Below are positions 1 to 10,247 of a stretch of DNA of 64,000 nt, in pieces. Numbering within the stretch: position 1 is the first letter of the stretch; each line of letters begins with the position of its first letter. Below the pieces are notes generated by a model, which made no database searches, was not told the DNA's origin, and worked only from the letters and a program-made list of their open reading frames with translations. Source of the DNA: Candidatus Microthrix subdominans (GTDB taxonomy: Bacteria; Actinomycetota; Acidimicrobiia; Acidimicrobiales; Microtrichaceae); NCBI GenBank assembly GCA_016719385.1, contig JADJZA010000011.1:1-64000 (forward strand), in the 5' to 3' direction. A program made the translations under genes and the position numbers.

Positions 1-162
1 GTGCTGAGCGGCTTTGGGTGCCTTCACCGTCTGGGTGTTGCTTCATGGTCCGCCCTTCGGTGGTCGGGGCCGCTTTGACCGTCGCCGGCGAACCGGTCCG
101 ACCTGAACCGGCGCCAGGCCCCGTCGCGCTGGGGAGCAGTGGGGTCGGTGCCCTGTCGGGCG

Positions 163-648
163 TCATGCCCGCCCTCGCTTACTTTGAGCCCGACGCTGCC
201 GGAGGAAGCCGCAACAACCGTGTGGCCCCGGGGCGGTGGCTACCGATCGGACCCGGACCGCATCGGAGGCGTTGACAGGGAAGTGCCGGACGAGGAACAC
301 CCCGCCGTCGTTGCGCAGTGCGTTTTGCTGGCTCCAGCCATCGCCGTCCGGGCCGACCAGGCGACCGTCGCATGCGTCGTCGCCCAGGCTCCATCGGGCG
401 GTGCCGACGGTCAGCACCGATGAGTGGTATCCGGCGGAGCGCCTGCACTCCGCCGCCGTCGGGTCGACGGGTGCTGGTGGCGGCAATCGCCGGTTGCGAG
501 CATCGGGCAGACGGCGGCTGATCCGGTCGAGCGACCAGGCGGGGTCCCGGGCCCGGCCCGGCGACGAGGATCCCGGCGCGCCGCCGAGCACGGTGAGCCC
601 GAGCGCCGCTGCCAGACCGAGACGGACCGGCAACCACCTTTCACACAA
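163..648 (-). CDS. Putative small secreted protein at the distal end of the tad locus
   Basis: A single open frame of about 161 codons. It begins, from a TTG, with a signal-peptide-like stretch: basic residues (ERWLPVR), then a hydrophobic run (LGLAAALGLTVLGGA), then small residues. The mature part has no domain that I recognise; it contains two cysteines and acidic/Gly segments. It lies downstream of and on the same strand as the broken tad genes, so it may be the last gene of that operon and its product may be exported with or near the pilus. The start is uncertain, and the surrounding DNA is full of frame breaks, so the frame may itself be incomplete. Function unknown. Confidence 0.35.
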   Translation of the reverse strand: MCERWLPVRLGLAAALGLTVLGGAPGSSSPGRARDPAWSLDRISRRLPDARNRRLPPPAPVDPTAAECRRSAGYHSSVLTVGTARWSLGDDACDGRLVGPDGDGWSQQNALRNDGGVFLVRHFPVNASDAVRVRSVATAPGPHGCCGFLRQRRAQSKRGRA

Positions 649-649
649 T

Positions 650-1400
650 CGGGGGACAGCCGGGCGGGTGAGCTCTCCCAACCGTCGCCGGACGGAGGAG
701 TTGCCCGGGTGTGCGGTGCCTACCCGCCCCGGACGTCGGTGGATCGCCGCGCTGCTTCGATTCCATCGTCGAGGCCGGTGGCCAGCGCATCGAGGTCGTC
801 GAGGTCTCCTGACCTGAGATCCACGGCCACGCCGGCCAGGCGGACCTGAGCTCGGGTGCGAAGGTGGCGCCCCCGCGAGGAGCGTTGATGCCATGATCGT
901 CGCCAGCGCCCGTGGTTCGCCGCTCGCTCGGCCGGTCCTGCCGGGCAGACCGCAGAGCCGAGCGGTGCTACCACAGCGCGGACGTCGATGTCGCCGCCCG
1001 CGACGTTCTCGGCCGGTGGCGACGCCACGACGCCAGATGACGTGCTCAGCTCGAGCGACAGGTGAACCCAACCGCGCCGATGGAGCCCGGCGAGCAATTC
1101 TGGCCAGTGCAGCCAACGCGGCCAGGCGACCGGCGACGGCGAGCGGCGGTGAGGCGAGCGTTTCGGCGCCGGGCGTCAATGGTCTCGGAGCCACGTCACC
1201 GGATGCCTCTCCGAAAACCGACGAACAGATGATGCCGCTGCGTCAAAAGTGGGCTCAAGACGTCGATCTCTCGGCGGACGGCCAGCGTGTCGGGTGTCAA
1301 CGAACCCGGAACCGGTCGGGTCGTGGCTGCTTCTGGCTGCCGAGGCTCGCTTGCGCACGAGCCGGGTGACCGAGCCAACGTCGGTGACCACGACGATCAA
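650..1400 (-). pseudogene. Unresolved frame-disrupted remnants between TadG-like and secreted gene
   Basis: No frame stays convincing for more than about 80 codons, but protein-like stretches appear on the minus strand, for example VASPPAENVAGGDIDVRAVV near 970-1030 and a hydrophobic leader-like piece near 1080-1180. They resemble the small membrane or secreted proteins that commonly end a tad operon. I cannot assign a family. The pieces lie in different frames, as in the neighbouring tad genes, so the same cause (indels) probably applies. Confidence 0.3.
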
Positions 1401-1880
1401 CCCAACTGGGCAGTGGCTTGGGCGGTGATCCTGTAGGTGGGGGACACCCCGGGCAGACCCCGCCCAAAAGAGCCTCCGACCGTTCCGCCTGCTGCGGACG
1501 CGGACTTGAGTGCCATCCGGCGAGACCGCCACATCAACCCACCGGCGCTCGAGCCCGGGGACGTCGAGCGAGGCCAGGTGCAACCTGGCTGCGCCTCGGT
1601 GGCCTGTCCTGGCTGGTCCGGCACCGGCCCGCCCGAACGGAGCGCATCGCTATCGAGCAGGCCGGCGGCGTCGTCGGCGCACGCTCGGTGACCTGAACCA
1701 GCCGCCGCTGGGCCAGGTGCGCCGCCGACAGGTCGACTGCGACAGCGCCGAGGAGGACGTGATGACGAGCACGCCTGCCGGGACCAACATCAGCGACGAC
1801 CCCGATCGGTCCGCCGCACTCGGCGACGGGGCGCATTCCGACGCTGTGCCCTCACCCGGCGCATGCCACACCCCCTGCTT
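1400..1880 (-). pseudogene. TadG/TadE-like pilus assembly protein, frame-disrupted
   Basis: Read across two or three minus-strand frames, the segment gives a hydrophobic N-terminus followed by AVAVDLSAAHLAQRRLVQVT, then a domain containing LHLASLDVPGLERRWVDVAV and VSPDGTQVRVR. A single N-terminal membrane helix followed by a helical AADLAA-like segment and a beta-rich extracytoplasmic part is typical of the TadE/TadG minor pseudopilin class in actinobacterial tad operons. It follows another TadE-like remnant. The frame changes around 1580-1700, so as given it cannot make the full protein. Confidence 0.45.
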
Positions 1881-2321
1881 CGCCAGGCAGGACTGCGGTC
1901 CATTGCCCGCCACGGGTCGATCACCTCGGCGCCGTCGGCGGTGACCGCCGTGCGCCATCCGAGGTTGGCTAATCCGGGGCACCTGCACCAGCGGAGCGGC
2001 GAAGGCTGACGTGGGCCAGCCTGCAAGGGCCGAAGGCAGCCGCATCCGGCCGTGTGATTGAGATTGCCGTATCGAGCGCCCGGAGGCGATAAGCGAGGCC
2101 CGCGCCGCTGCGTCGGGTTTCTGCCGGTCCGGCAGCGGCGCTGTCGGCCCGCGCACCCGGAGGTATTCCCGCACCGCAGCGTCCGCATCGGTGCGGGCAG
2201 CGATGACCGACCAGACATTGACGATCATGAGCGGTGCCCACCCCAGCGCCACGAGCACCCCGGCCAGCAGCCCATCTGAGCCGCCGACGACGCCCTGGTC
2301 AGCCCAACGCCTGCGCCTCAC
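1860..2321 (-). pseudogene. Second TadE-like membrane protein, frame-disrupted
   Basis: From an ATG at 2321 (overlapping the preceding remnant's stop) the product has a short basic N-terminus, a membrane helix (LLAGVLVALGWAPLMIVNVW), then a helical stretch with SVIAARTDADAAVREYLRVR. This is the usual layout of TadE-like proteins. Towards 1900-2060 the sensible frame changes (a piece reading TADGAEVIDPWRAMD is in another frame). Probably a minor pilin or pilus-assembly factor; broken here. Confidence 0.45.
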
Positions 2322-2710
2322 GATGGCTCCTGCCGGACGACGACGTCGGTATGGACGCCGCCGATGCGGGTCGCTGCGCCGACGACCGGCCGCCGGGCCT
2401 TTCGCACCCGGAGGATGACCGAGCGCCCGGTCGGGTCCCCGACGAACTGCAACTCGACGTGGTCGGCGTGGCCACCCAGGCGGGCACGCGCTTCAGGCCA
2501 GGCTTTCGGCTTGACCTCGGCTGAACGTCGGCGTACCGAGGGTCGGAGGCCGCACGCCGGGTGGTGTCCTACGCCACGTGGTCGACCAACGAAGCGACCC
2601 ACAGGTTCACCAGCACGTGGTGGCCAAGAGCAGGAAGGCGAGAAACACCGTCACCCCCAGGGCGGCCGACAGCGTGCCGGAGCTGCTTCTCGCCGCCGGC
2701 CGAGCATCGT
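2318..2710 (-). pseudogene. TadE-like pilus assembly protein, frame-disrupted
   Basis: Minus-strand pieces in successive frames read VTVFLAFLLLATT, then VLVNLWVASLVDHVA, then a soluble part with KPEARARLGGHADHVELQFV and a C-terminus ending at 2318. Together they make a protein with one N-terminal membrane anchor and a small extracytoplasmic domain of about 120 residues, as in TadE-like proteins. At least two frame changes (about 2640 and 2560) break it. It sits directly after the Flp-like gene, the normal order in such loci. Confidence 0.5.
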
Positions 2711-3072
2711 TTTCTGATCCGTTCGATCGTCTGGTTTGCCTTGGTGGTCGCCGAGTTGAACATCACCCGAAACCCGACCCACATGAGCAGGTTGAGGAAG
2801 GCGATCACCAGCACGGCGATCGCAGTCGAGATGACGCCCTCGGCCAGGTCGGCTCGAGGGTTGCGGGACGGTGCCGAGCCGCCTGCCTCGATGTCTGGTT
2901 TGCCGGGTGAAGGTTCGGTCCCCAAATGCGGCGGGTGGGGCGTATGGCCATGGCGTCGGTGGTGAGGTCGCCAACGTCCGCGTCGACGTCATCTGCGCTG
3001 TCGACGAACCCGATCGGATGAGCCTTCCGTGGCTGCCGTCGACGGGCCGGTCAGTGTCTGGATGGTGTTCAT
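2705..3072 (-). pseudogene. Flp-like pilin or small tad-locus membrane protein, frame-disrupted
   Basis: The gene starts at an ATG at 3072 with a good ribosome site (GGGAGC) 4 nt upstream; the N-terminus reads MNTIQTLTGPSTAATEG. An acidic linker (VDSADDVDADVGD) follows in a shifted frame, and then the diagnostic part ADLAEGVISTAIAVLVIAFL with MWVGFRVMFNSATTKANQ in a third frame. One membrane helix preceded by a short Glu-containing segment matches Flp/TadE-type pilins. Two frame changes interrupt it. If intact it would be the major or a minor pilin exported by the CpaF/TadB/TadC machine. Confidence 0.5.
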
Positions 3073-3170
3073 GTTGCTCCCTTCGGTTTCAAAGCTTCTT
3101 GGTTCGGTTGGGTCAGTGTCGGAGCAACGGGCGAAGACGGCAGGAGGGGCTGGGTTGGGCACTGCCCCGA

Positions 3171-4038
3171 TCAGCCCGTGAATCGGCTGAGGGCGTGGAT
3201 GAAGGGAACGACGAGGAAGACCACCCCAATGAGGGAGGCGACGGTGACCGGTATCCAGACCATCTGCTCGTGCCGCTCGATCGTCGCATCAGCCTGCGAT
3301 GAACCTCGTTGGCGGGATGCTGCGGGCTTTCCATCCCGATCAGGGTGCCGAGATCGCCGGCCTCCTGGTTGAGGAAGCGAGCACCCCGACCAGGCGGGAG
3401 ACCGCCTCGACCTTGACAGCTCCGCCCACTCCCGCAGGGCTGATACCCTCCGGAGGCCCCTCCGCGAATGCGGCGCGCCGCCACTCAGATCCTCGGCGCA
3501 GGCGCTGCTGGAGCGCCGGCCGAGGCGGGCGACCGACGCAGAAAGCGAGTACCCGGGCCGATAGGTGCATCGTGCCAGTTGCTCGGCGACGACAGGTCGT
3601 GGAGCACCTGCCTTCCGGCGCCGTTCGTCGAGCCGGGCCAAGTGCTGCTCGGTGAGGATTGGAAGACCAAGATCGGCGAAGCGGCTAATACGAAGAGCGA
3701 CAACACGATCGGGAGTTTCGCGGAAGCGATCGCTGCGCCGGCGATCAGTCCGGTCAGGCTCCACATCAGTTGGCGAACCCGGGAAAGGCAGTGGCGTCAT
3801 CGTCGCGGTGCAACCTCACGCAGAGCGCCGACGTCGTCGTCGAGGCCGACGGTGCGCGGGCCAGAGCCTGCCCCAGCTCTTGGCCAGGGGCGCCACGAGC
3901 GTTCCCGTGCAGGGCGCTCAGCGTCGCCTGGCGACGCACCGCTGCGCCCCTGCCGGGTAGCAGGCGCGCAGCCGCTGGGGCCAACGGCGCCGGGTTGAGC
4001 TGAGGAAAGGAGGAGATGATCAAGACCGAGCCCGCCAT
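3171..4038 (-). pseudogene. tadC: TadC-like inner-membrane platform protein (T2SS-F family), frame-disrupted
   Basis: A start ATG at 4038 opens with MAGSVLIISSF, and the usual sequence is then spread over frames: a helical region (QATLSALHGNARG), membrane segments (WSLTGLIAGAAIASAKLPIV, LSLFVLAASPILV), the cytoplasmic part LPILTEQHLARLDERRRKAG, and the typical end ATIERHEQMVWIPVTVASLI plus FLVVPFIHAL up to the stop at 3171. This is the organisation of TadC, the second T2SS-F protein that forms the pilus platform with TadB. At least three frame changes occur. The C-terminal 60 residues are in one frame. Confidence 0.55.
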
Positions 4039-4039
4039 C

Positions 4040-4945
4040 AGCCTGAGGAAGGCGTAAGCGCCATTGCCCGGTCATGAGCCGAACACCTGCGCCTGTTGGG
4101 CAGGCGCAGGATCCCGCCTGACCACACCCAGCAGGCGGACAGCACGGGCCGAGCGCCCAGTGCCGAAGCTGGCCCAGGCGCTTTGGTACGCTCTCCCGTC
4201 CATCACCGATCGACATCCTGACCAGTGCCATCCCGAGGGGGCACGAGCAGGACGAAGTGGCGGGCGAACCTAACGCCGGCTTGCTGCGCACGGGCATCCG
4301 CCTTCGAGCACATCCGGTGGACGGTCTTCGGCCAGGGCTTCGAGCCGGCGGTCGAGGTCGAGCCCCCCGCCCGGTGGGCGACGAAAACGTCTCGCGGTGG
4401 CATCGGCGGTGGGATCGCCGAGCGGGTCCCTTGAAGACCGGGAGGGCCGGTCCGAAGTCCGTGGTGATGCAGCCACTCACGGTGAGCGGCAGCGAAAGCG
4501 GTCGCAGCTCTTCGGGGGCCCGGCGACCCACCTCGAACAGGCTTGGGGTATCGACCGGCCCACCGAGCCAGGGAGATGCGGATCTCTTCGATGATCCGAG
4601 GCCACGCTCCCTGAACGCTCCCGGGCCGGAGGCGGCGTTGTCTCGAACGAGCCCGAGCGGGCACGCCGAAACGCGCACCCCCATGGGAACACCGGCACGA
4701 GGCCCCAAAGTCCCGAAAGTGACCATCGCGGTCAGCCAAGGCATGGAGGTTGCCGACACCGCGACGAACTGCGTGACCTCGAGACCTGGGCCAGCCCTGC
4801 CGACCAGTGACGGGCCGAGGTGCGGCCGAGGTCGAAGGCTCCCACGGGCGCGACCGGCAAACGTCGATCTCCTCAGCGCGCCGTCGAGCAGCGCAACACC
4901 GGGACCGGCCAGGATGCCGGCGCCAGGCCGCTGAAGTCACGCCCT
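4040..4945 (-). pseudogene. tadB: TadB-like inner-membrane platform protein (T2SS-F family), frame-disrupted
   Basis: Located between cpaF and tadC, the expected place for tadB. Recognisable pieces on the minus strand are RISLARWAGRYPKPV (near 4570), SKADARAQQAGVRFARHFVL and LVPLGMALVRMSIGDG (4200-4290), which fit the T2SS-F helical domain followed by its membrane hairpin. They are in different frames and the region between is scrambled. Identification rests on synteny plus these pieces; it is the weakest of the core tad assignments. Confidence 0.45.
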
Positions 4946-6301
4946 AGCTCCGGCGACCCGGCCCATGACCCGGGCATCGGGCGTCGATGGGCTGGTCCCG
5001 GACTGCCACCGGCCCAGAGCGGGCTACGGGGAACTGCCCGGTCCACGCCAACGGATCGTCGGGGAGTGGCCCCGGAGAACCGGCGTGGTCGTGAACTGGG
5101 TGGCGTCCGGACCGCCGGCCAGGTCCTCGACGGCCAGGATCTCGCTAACCCTCGGGCCCATCGCGGTGCGGCGCAGTGAACGACGACGTCTACCGCCTCG
5201 GAGACCAAGGTGTTGAGGGCCGACAACGGCAGGTCGCCTGTCGGCCAACTGGCTGACGAAGCCAGCCGGGTGAGCGCTTGACGAGCCGACCCGGCGTGGA
5301 TGGTGGTGAAACCCTTGACTCCCGACGACAGGGTGAGAAGCAGGGGGAGTGCTTCGCGGTCTCGGACCTCACCGACGATGGCGACGTCGGGGGCCATCCG
5401 CAAGAAGCCGGCGACGAGCCGACGCAGGGTGACCTCTCGGCCCGCCCCGACCTGGCCACGGGTCTGCATCGAGGCGACGTTGGCCAGGGAACGTCGGTCT
5501 CGAACACCTCTTCGGCCACGACGACCCGCAGTGAGGGGTCGAGGTGGCCGCGCAGTTCAACAGCGTGGTCTTGCCCGAACCGCTGGGGTGCGCCGGAGAC
5601 GACTATCGAGAGCCGGGCGGACACGACCGCTGGAGAAATCGAGCGGCCGCGACGCCCAGCATGCCGTGCCTGACCAGCTGGTCGAGTGAGGAGAACGCCA
5701 CACCGGTGAACTTCCGGATGTTCACCATCAGGCGGCCGCCGCGCGGCCAGATCGTGCGGCACGATGTGAAGTCTCGACCCGTCGGGGAGCTGCGCGCCCT
5801 GGAGGCCGAGCAACGGCTCGAGCGTGCGATGAGACCCGGTGGAATCGTCGAGCAGTCGGGTCAGCGTGCGGATGACGTGGTCGTCGTCGTGGAACACCCG
5901 TGGTGAAAGCCACTTCGACCGGTATGTCGTTTGACGAAGATGGCGTCGGAGCGTTGACCATGATCTCCCAGACGTCGGGATCCTCCAGCAGGACCGAGAG
6001 CGGGCCGTATTTGGCCAGGTTGACGAACGCCCGCTGTGCGACCTGGGAAGGATCGGAGATGTCCTGACTGCGAAGGCCCCGCGGCACTCGACCGACCAGG
6101 CGGCCAACCCCGCCCGGCGATCAGGTCCGCAAGGCCTGCTCGGATCCGCCGACGTCGAGATCGAGGGCCATGGACTTGGCGTTGTTGAACCCTCGCCTCG
6201 ATCTCGGCGAGGGGCGAGGCAACCCGTCGGCTGGGCCAGCGCTTCACCCCGGTGCAGGCCGGAGGGCCGGGAACACCGCCGGCGACGGCCCGGTCGCTCA
6301 T
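4940..6301 (-). pseudogene. cpaF: CpaF/TadA-like pilus assembly ATPase, multiply frameshifted
   Basis: Starts at an ATG at 6301. Motifs appear in order but in different frames: QVAQRAFVNLAKYGPLSVLL and EDPDVWEIMVN (6090-5960), FHDDDHVIRTLTRLLDD (about 5900), LPDGSRLHIV, the Walker A GSGKTTLLN (5581-5555), RVVVAEEVFETDVP, then LVAGFLRMAPDVAIVGEVRD and SGVKGFTTIHAGSARQAL (5410-5270), and RVSEILAVEDLAGG near 5150. Family knowledge: CpaF is the hexameric ATPase that powers Flp pilus assembly. At least five frame changes are needed to read it, although conserved residues survive. This suggests recent breakage or sequence error rather than long decay. Confidence 0.7.
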
Positions 6302-6309
6302 GACGCCTC

Positions 6310-7546
6310 CTCCGGATTTCCGCCGACCGGCGGTCGGTCGGCGAGAACGTCATGCTCGGCGCTTCGTCGTCGAAGTCCATGACGGACTGGTCACCGGGGC
6401 TTCGTGTGGTTCCCGTGCCCAACGGTGGCGGCCGTCTCGACTCTTCGGTGAGCCTCGCAGCGAGCGGACGGACGATGCATGCGGGGAGCGGTACCGCCGC
6501 CCGGTGACTGCTTCGACCGAGTTCCGCTCGGGGATGAAGACGGGTGCTGCTGACGCCTGGGGGCCGACTCGGTCGACGGGTCCGGCATCGGTGCGGTCCG
6601 GCTGACCGGGCGGCCACGGACCCGGAAGCTCGACGACGGTGCTTGGAGCGTCAGCGCCCGCAGCACTCGGCCCGACGGGCAGGTGATCGCAACGTTGATC
6701 ACCACCGAGGCTGACGATGAGGCACCGAATCGAGCGAGATCGCCTCGAGCAGGTTGACGAGATGGGCCACGCCCACACGTTGGGCGTGCTGACCGCCAGC
6801 ACCAGGTCGGCAAGCCGCTAACACCGTGCGCCGCCACGTGCTGTTCTCGGTGTCGGCCGACGCGTTTCGGCTTCGCCGTCCAGATCGGCATCGAGGTCGG
6901 CCACCACGGTGGCAAGGTGGCGAGCAGCCCATCGAGCCCCGCCCCGAACGCGGGGTCGCAGCGCCGTCCAGTGACGCCGCGTCGCAGCCCCACCAGCAGG
7001 TGGTAGTGCCGGTTTGGGAGCTCGAAGAGGTGCTCGCGCACCCCCGTCCCGCTCCGGGTGTCCGTGACGGTGAGCCTCGGTCGTTCCACGACGCCGGGTA
7101 CGACATCGCCGGTGTCGTGGTACAGCGCCTGGGACGCACCGAACGAGAAGTCGGCCAGGGCAACGGTGCCATCGATCGTTACCATCGGCCACCGCCTGGG
7201 CGGTGGCCATCGCAACGGTCGACTGTGCCGGCGCCGCTGCGCCCGATGACGGCGATCAGGCGACCGGCCCACCGCTCGTCGGTCGCTTCAGCGAGTGGCT
7301 CGATCGAGTGGGCATCGCTGATCGGCGCGGCTGCGACGCTCAGCGCGCCGGTGAGGTCGTCGCGCCCGAAGTCGTCGGGCAGAAGCGCTGCGGCGCCGAG
7401 CTCGAGCCAGTTGTGATCAATCCGGGCATCGCTGACGACCAGCGTCGCTGCGCCGGGCGTCCCTCGCCGCCGCGATCAGATCGCGGTCCGCCCCCTTGTG
7501 CCGAACGGGGCGGCGCCAGCCCCAGCACCACCCAGCGCTCAGCCAT
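6310..7546 (-). pseudogene. cpaE: CpaE-like MinD/ParA-fold pilus protein, multiply frameshifted
   Basis: Starts at ATG 7546 (MAERWVVLGLAPPRSAQ), overlapping the cpaB stop by 8 bases as in a coupled operon. Later pieces in other frames include ATDERWAGRLIAVIGRSGAG (P-loop region), TVALADFSFGASQALYHDTG, LFELPNRHYHLLVGLRR, TVVADLDADLDGEAET, VLAVSTPNVW and PVFIPERNSVEAVTG. This is the order of the CpaE-like ATPase in actinobacterial tad loci, which helps place the pilus machine. Several frame changes break it. The 3' limit is inferred from the cpaF start. Confidence 0.6.
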
Positions 7547-8291
7547 GGCCGGACCCGCTGTTCGTTGAGGTCGCTGGGCCTGGCGTGGGTGCGGCAAGCG
7601 TCATCTTGCCTGACGCGCTGGCGCCGACGATGGCGGCCAGGGCCCGCTCGTCGGCCACCTCGATCGTGACGACCAGCGAACCGAGTTGCCCAAGGTCGCC
7701 GGTGGAGTCGGCATTGACGGCGAGCACCCGTGAACGCTTGGCGACCACGGTCGCTTCGGAGTCACCCTCGGTGCTGGAGAGCACGTCGACCACCGCCCCG
7801 CTCTCAAGATCGCCGTCGAGTGCGCTGGCGCGGCTCAACTCCAGCGAGACGCGCCGAGCGGGACCGTCGATGTTTCCCGGCTCGACGACCGACGCCGGGC
7901 TGAGCAACTGGTTTTGGCCGACCGCAGCTGTCGTCTCCTTTCCGACCAACGAGCGCCAGTCGTCGGTCAACTGACCGGCCATCTCTGGGGGCAACTCGGC
8001 CGGCGCCAGGCCGAGATCTGCTCGCTCGATCACGTCGCCTGGAGCCAAGGGATGGGTGGCGACCACGAACTTGTCCACCGGGGCGGCATGAGCCTGTTGG
8101 TATGCGGCGAAGAGCCCCACGCCCGATGCGGCGATGAGGAAGCCACCCAGAACGGCCCGTCCGTTGGGCAGCATCGTCCGATCGAGGCCCCGCTTGGGGT
8201 GGCCGCGGTCCGAACTTGAAAGTTCAACCCCGCCGGCGGATTTCGAACCTCGACTGTTCGCCACGGGTTTCGGTCCCGTCAGTTGAGTCAC
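7539..8291 (-). CDS. cpaB: CpaB/RcpC-like Flp pilus assembly protein with SAF domain
   Basis: An intact 250-residue protein. The GTG at 8291 is preferred because GGAGGAG lies 7 nt upstream. A cytoplasmic tail is followed by one membrane helix (AVLGGFLIAASGVGLFAAY, about residues 47-65), then a SAF domain (FVVATHPLAPGDVIERADLG) and an RcpC/CpaB beta domain to residue 235. Family role: a periplasmic or cell-wall component that assembles around the pilus channel. It is the first gene of the minus-strand tad operon and the only core gene whose frame is unbroken, which marks the border between disrupted and normal sequence. Confidence 0.8.
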   Translation of the reverse strand: MTQLTGPKPVANSRGSKSAGGVELSSSDRGHPKRGLDRTMLPNGRAVLGGFLIAASGVGLFAAYQQAHAAPVDKFVVATHPLAPGDVIERADLGLAPAELPPEMAGQLTDDWRSLVGKETTAAVGQNQLLSPASVVEPGNIDGPARRVSLELSRASALDGDLESGAVVDVLSSTEGDSEATVVAKRSRVLAVNADSTGDLGQLGSLVVTIEVADERALAAIVGASASGKMTLAAPTPGPATSTNSGSGHG

Positions 8292-8589
8292 GGATGCTCT
8301 CCTCCGTTCGGTCACCGGTCCATTTGCCGAGAGCCACGTTGCGGTGCCGAGAACCCCCCGAGTTTTGGATCACCGCCGCTCGATCGTTCGCGCTGGGCGA
8401 GGTCGAGCGGATGACCAGTGTGCGCGTTGTCTCCCCCGAATGGCAAGGGGATTTCTCACCGGGGAGACGAACCCGGGTGCGCCCGCCCCGTTTGCGGCTT
8501 CCCGCCGTGTGGGCGGTGAGCCCAAACCACAGCGCTAGGGTGAAGTCGACGACGGAACACGCCGTCGTTTCAGCCATGGGGGAGCGCCG
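8292..8589. promoter_or_regulatory. Divergent promoter region between cpaB and fadD
   Basis: A gap of 298 bases between divergent genes. A TAGGGT hexamer at 8536-8541 is a likely -10 for the synthetase, giving a leader of about 40 nt. In that leader ACGACGG (8549-8555) and CCGTCGT (8562-8568) form a perfect 7-bp hairpin followed by TTT. The GGGGGAG ribosome site is at 8579-8585. I see no clear operator on the cpaB side. Confidence 0.45.
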
Positions 8590-10227
8590 ATGCTCGGCAC
8601 GATGCAGGACCGTCCACTGACACTGGACCACTTTGTCAACCGGGTCGAGACCTACTTTCCCGACCGGGAAATCGTGACCAACACCGCGGCCGGGGTGGAG
8701 CGAACCACCTACGGCGAGTGGGCCGAGCGCACCCATCGCCTGGCCGGCGTGTTCGACAACCTGGGCATCTCTGAAGACGGCCGCGTCGGCACGTTTGCAT
8801 GGAACACCGCCCGACACCTCGAGCTGTACTTTGCGGCGCCGTGCAGCGGTCGGGTGCTGCACACGTTGAACCTGCGGCTGTTCCCCGAGCAGCTGACCTA
8901 CATCGTCAACCATGCCGAGGACGAGGTGATCTTCGTCGATCGCAGCCTGCTGGGCCTGCTCGTGCCCCGCATCGGCGAGCTGCCCACGGTGAAGCACCTC
9001 GTCGTCATGGACGATGGCGCCCCGAGCGAGATCCCCAGCTTCGACGGCGGACCCGAAGTGCACGACTACGAGGAGCTGCTCGCCGCCGCCGAGTGGACCG
9101 AGTTCCGCTGCAACGACGAGTTGGCCGCAGCATCGATGTGTTACACGTCGGGCACCACCGGTAACCCCAAGGGCGTCACCTACACCCACCGGTCCACGTT
9201 CCTGCACACGATGGCCGCCATGCTGGCCGACACGATCGGCGTGACCGAGGCCGACGTCATCCTGCCCGTCGTTCCCATGTTTCACGCCAACGCCTGGGGT
9301 CTGGCCCACGCCGCCGTGGCATCCGGCGCCAAACTGGTCAACCCGGGCCCCGACCTGTCGGCGCCGACCCTCGCCCGCCTGATCGAGGAGGAGCGGGTGA
9401 CCCTCGCAGCCGGCGTGCCCACGATCTGGATGGGTGTCGTCGAGGAGCTGGAGGGCCGCGACACCTCGTCGCTGCGGGTGGTCCCGTGCGGCGGCTCGGC
9501 CGTACCGACCTCGCTGTCGAAGCGCTTCGAAGAGGTCACCGGCCTGCCGATCCTTCAGGCCTGGGGGATGACCGAGACCTCGCCGGTCGGCTCGGTGGCC
9601 AAGGTGATCTCCACCCTGGAGGATTCTTCGCAGGAGAAGCTGGACGAGTTGCGCGCCTCCCAGGGCCTGCCAGTGCTGGGCGTCGAGCTGCGGGTGGTCG
9701 ACCCCGACGGGAACAAGGTGCCTTGGGACGGCGAGACCCAAGGCGAGCTGCAGGCGGCCGGGCCGTGGATCACCAACGGCTACTACAACGACGACCGCTC
9801 GGACGCAGCGATGACCGAGGACGGCTGGTGCCGCACCGGAGACGTCGCTGTCATGTTGCCCGAGGGCTACATGAAGTTGGTCGACCGCACCAAGGACGTC
9901 ATCAAGACCGGCGGCGAGTGGATCAGCTCGGTCGAGCTCGAGAACGAGATCATGGCGCATCCGGCGGTGGCCGAGGCTGCGGTGATCGCGGTGAGTCATC
10001 CGAAGTGGGCGGAGCGACCGCTGGCCTGCGTCGTGTTGCGCGATGGCGCCGAGGCGACCAGGGAGGACATCCTCGAGTTCCTCGACGGCCGTGTGGCCAA
10101 GTGGTGGATCCCCGACGACGTGGTCTTCATCGACGAGGTGCCCAAGACCTCGGTCGGCAAGTTCTCGAAGAAGACGCTGCGCGATCAGTTTGCCGATTAC
10201 CAGCTGCCGGGCGTCGAGGACGCCTGA
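8590..10227 (+). CDS. fadD: AMP-forming acyl-CoA synthetase (fatty-acid CoA ligase)
   Basis: 545 residues, normal for the ANL superfamily. It activates a fatty acid to acyl-AMP and then acyl-CoA, probably a medium- or long-chain acid. The P-loop-like motif YTSGTTGNPKGV is near residues 185-196, PMFHANAWG near 230, QAWGMTETSP near 325, GWCRTGDVAVM near 415, and the hinge and C-terminal lid (RTKDVIKTGGEWISS) from 435. The end KTSVGKFSKKTLR carries the catalytic lysine region (A10 motif). ATG 8590 follows a GGGGGAG ribosome site. It stands alone, with a hairpin downstream. The closest look is to the AlkK/medium-chain type; substrate not determinable. Confidence 0.9.
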   Translation: MLGTMQDRPLTLDHFVNRVETYFPDREIVTNTAAGVERTTYGEWAERTHRLAGVFDNLGISEDGRVGTFAWNTARHLELYFAAPCSGRVLHTLNLRLFPEQLTYIVNHAEDEVIFVDRSLLGLLVPRIGELPTVKHLVVMDDGAPSEIPSFDGGPEVHDYEELLAAAEWTEFRCNDELAAASMCYTSGTTGNPKGVTYTHRSTFLHTMAAMLADTIGVTEADVILPVVPMFHANAWGLAHAAVASGAKLVNPGPDLSAPTLARLIEEERVTLAAGVPTIWMGVVEELEGRDTSSLRVVPCGGSAVPTSLSKRFEEVTGLPILQAWGMTETSPVGSVAKVISTLEDSSQEKLDELRASQGLPVLGVELRVVDPDGNKVPWDGETQGELQAAGPWITNGYYNDDRSDAAMTEDGWCRTGDVAVMLPEGYMKLVDRTKDVIKTGGEWISSVELENEIMAHPAVAEAAVIAVSHPKWAERPLACVVLRDGAEATREDILEFLDGRVAKWWIPDDVVFIDEVPKTSVGKFSKKTLRDQFADYQLPGVEDA

Positions 10228-10247
10228 GGTCGGCGACCGGCGACCGT

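Noticed and set aside
1..650. Several plus-strand ORFs at the left edge as genes
   Set aside because: They are Arg/Pro/Gly-rich, overlap the minus-strand secreted-protein frame and show no domain; the minus-strand reading is the more protein-like.
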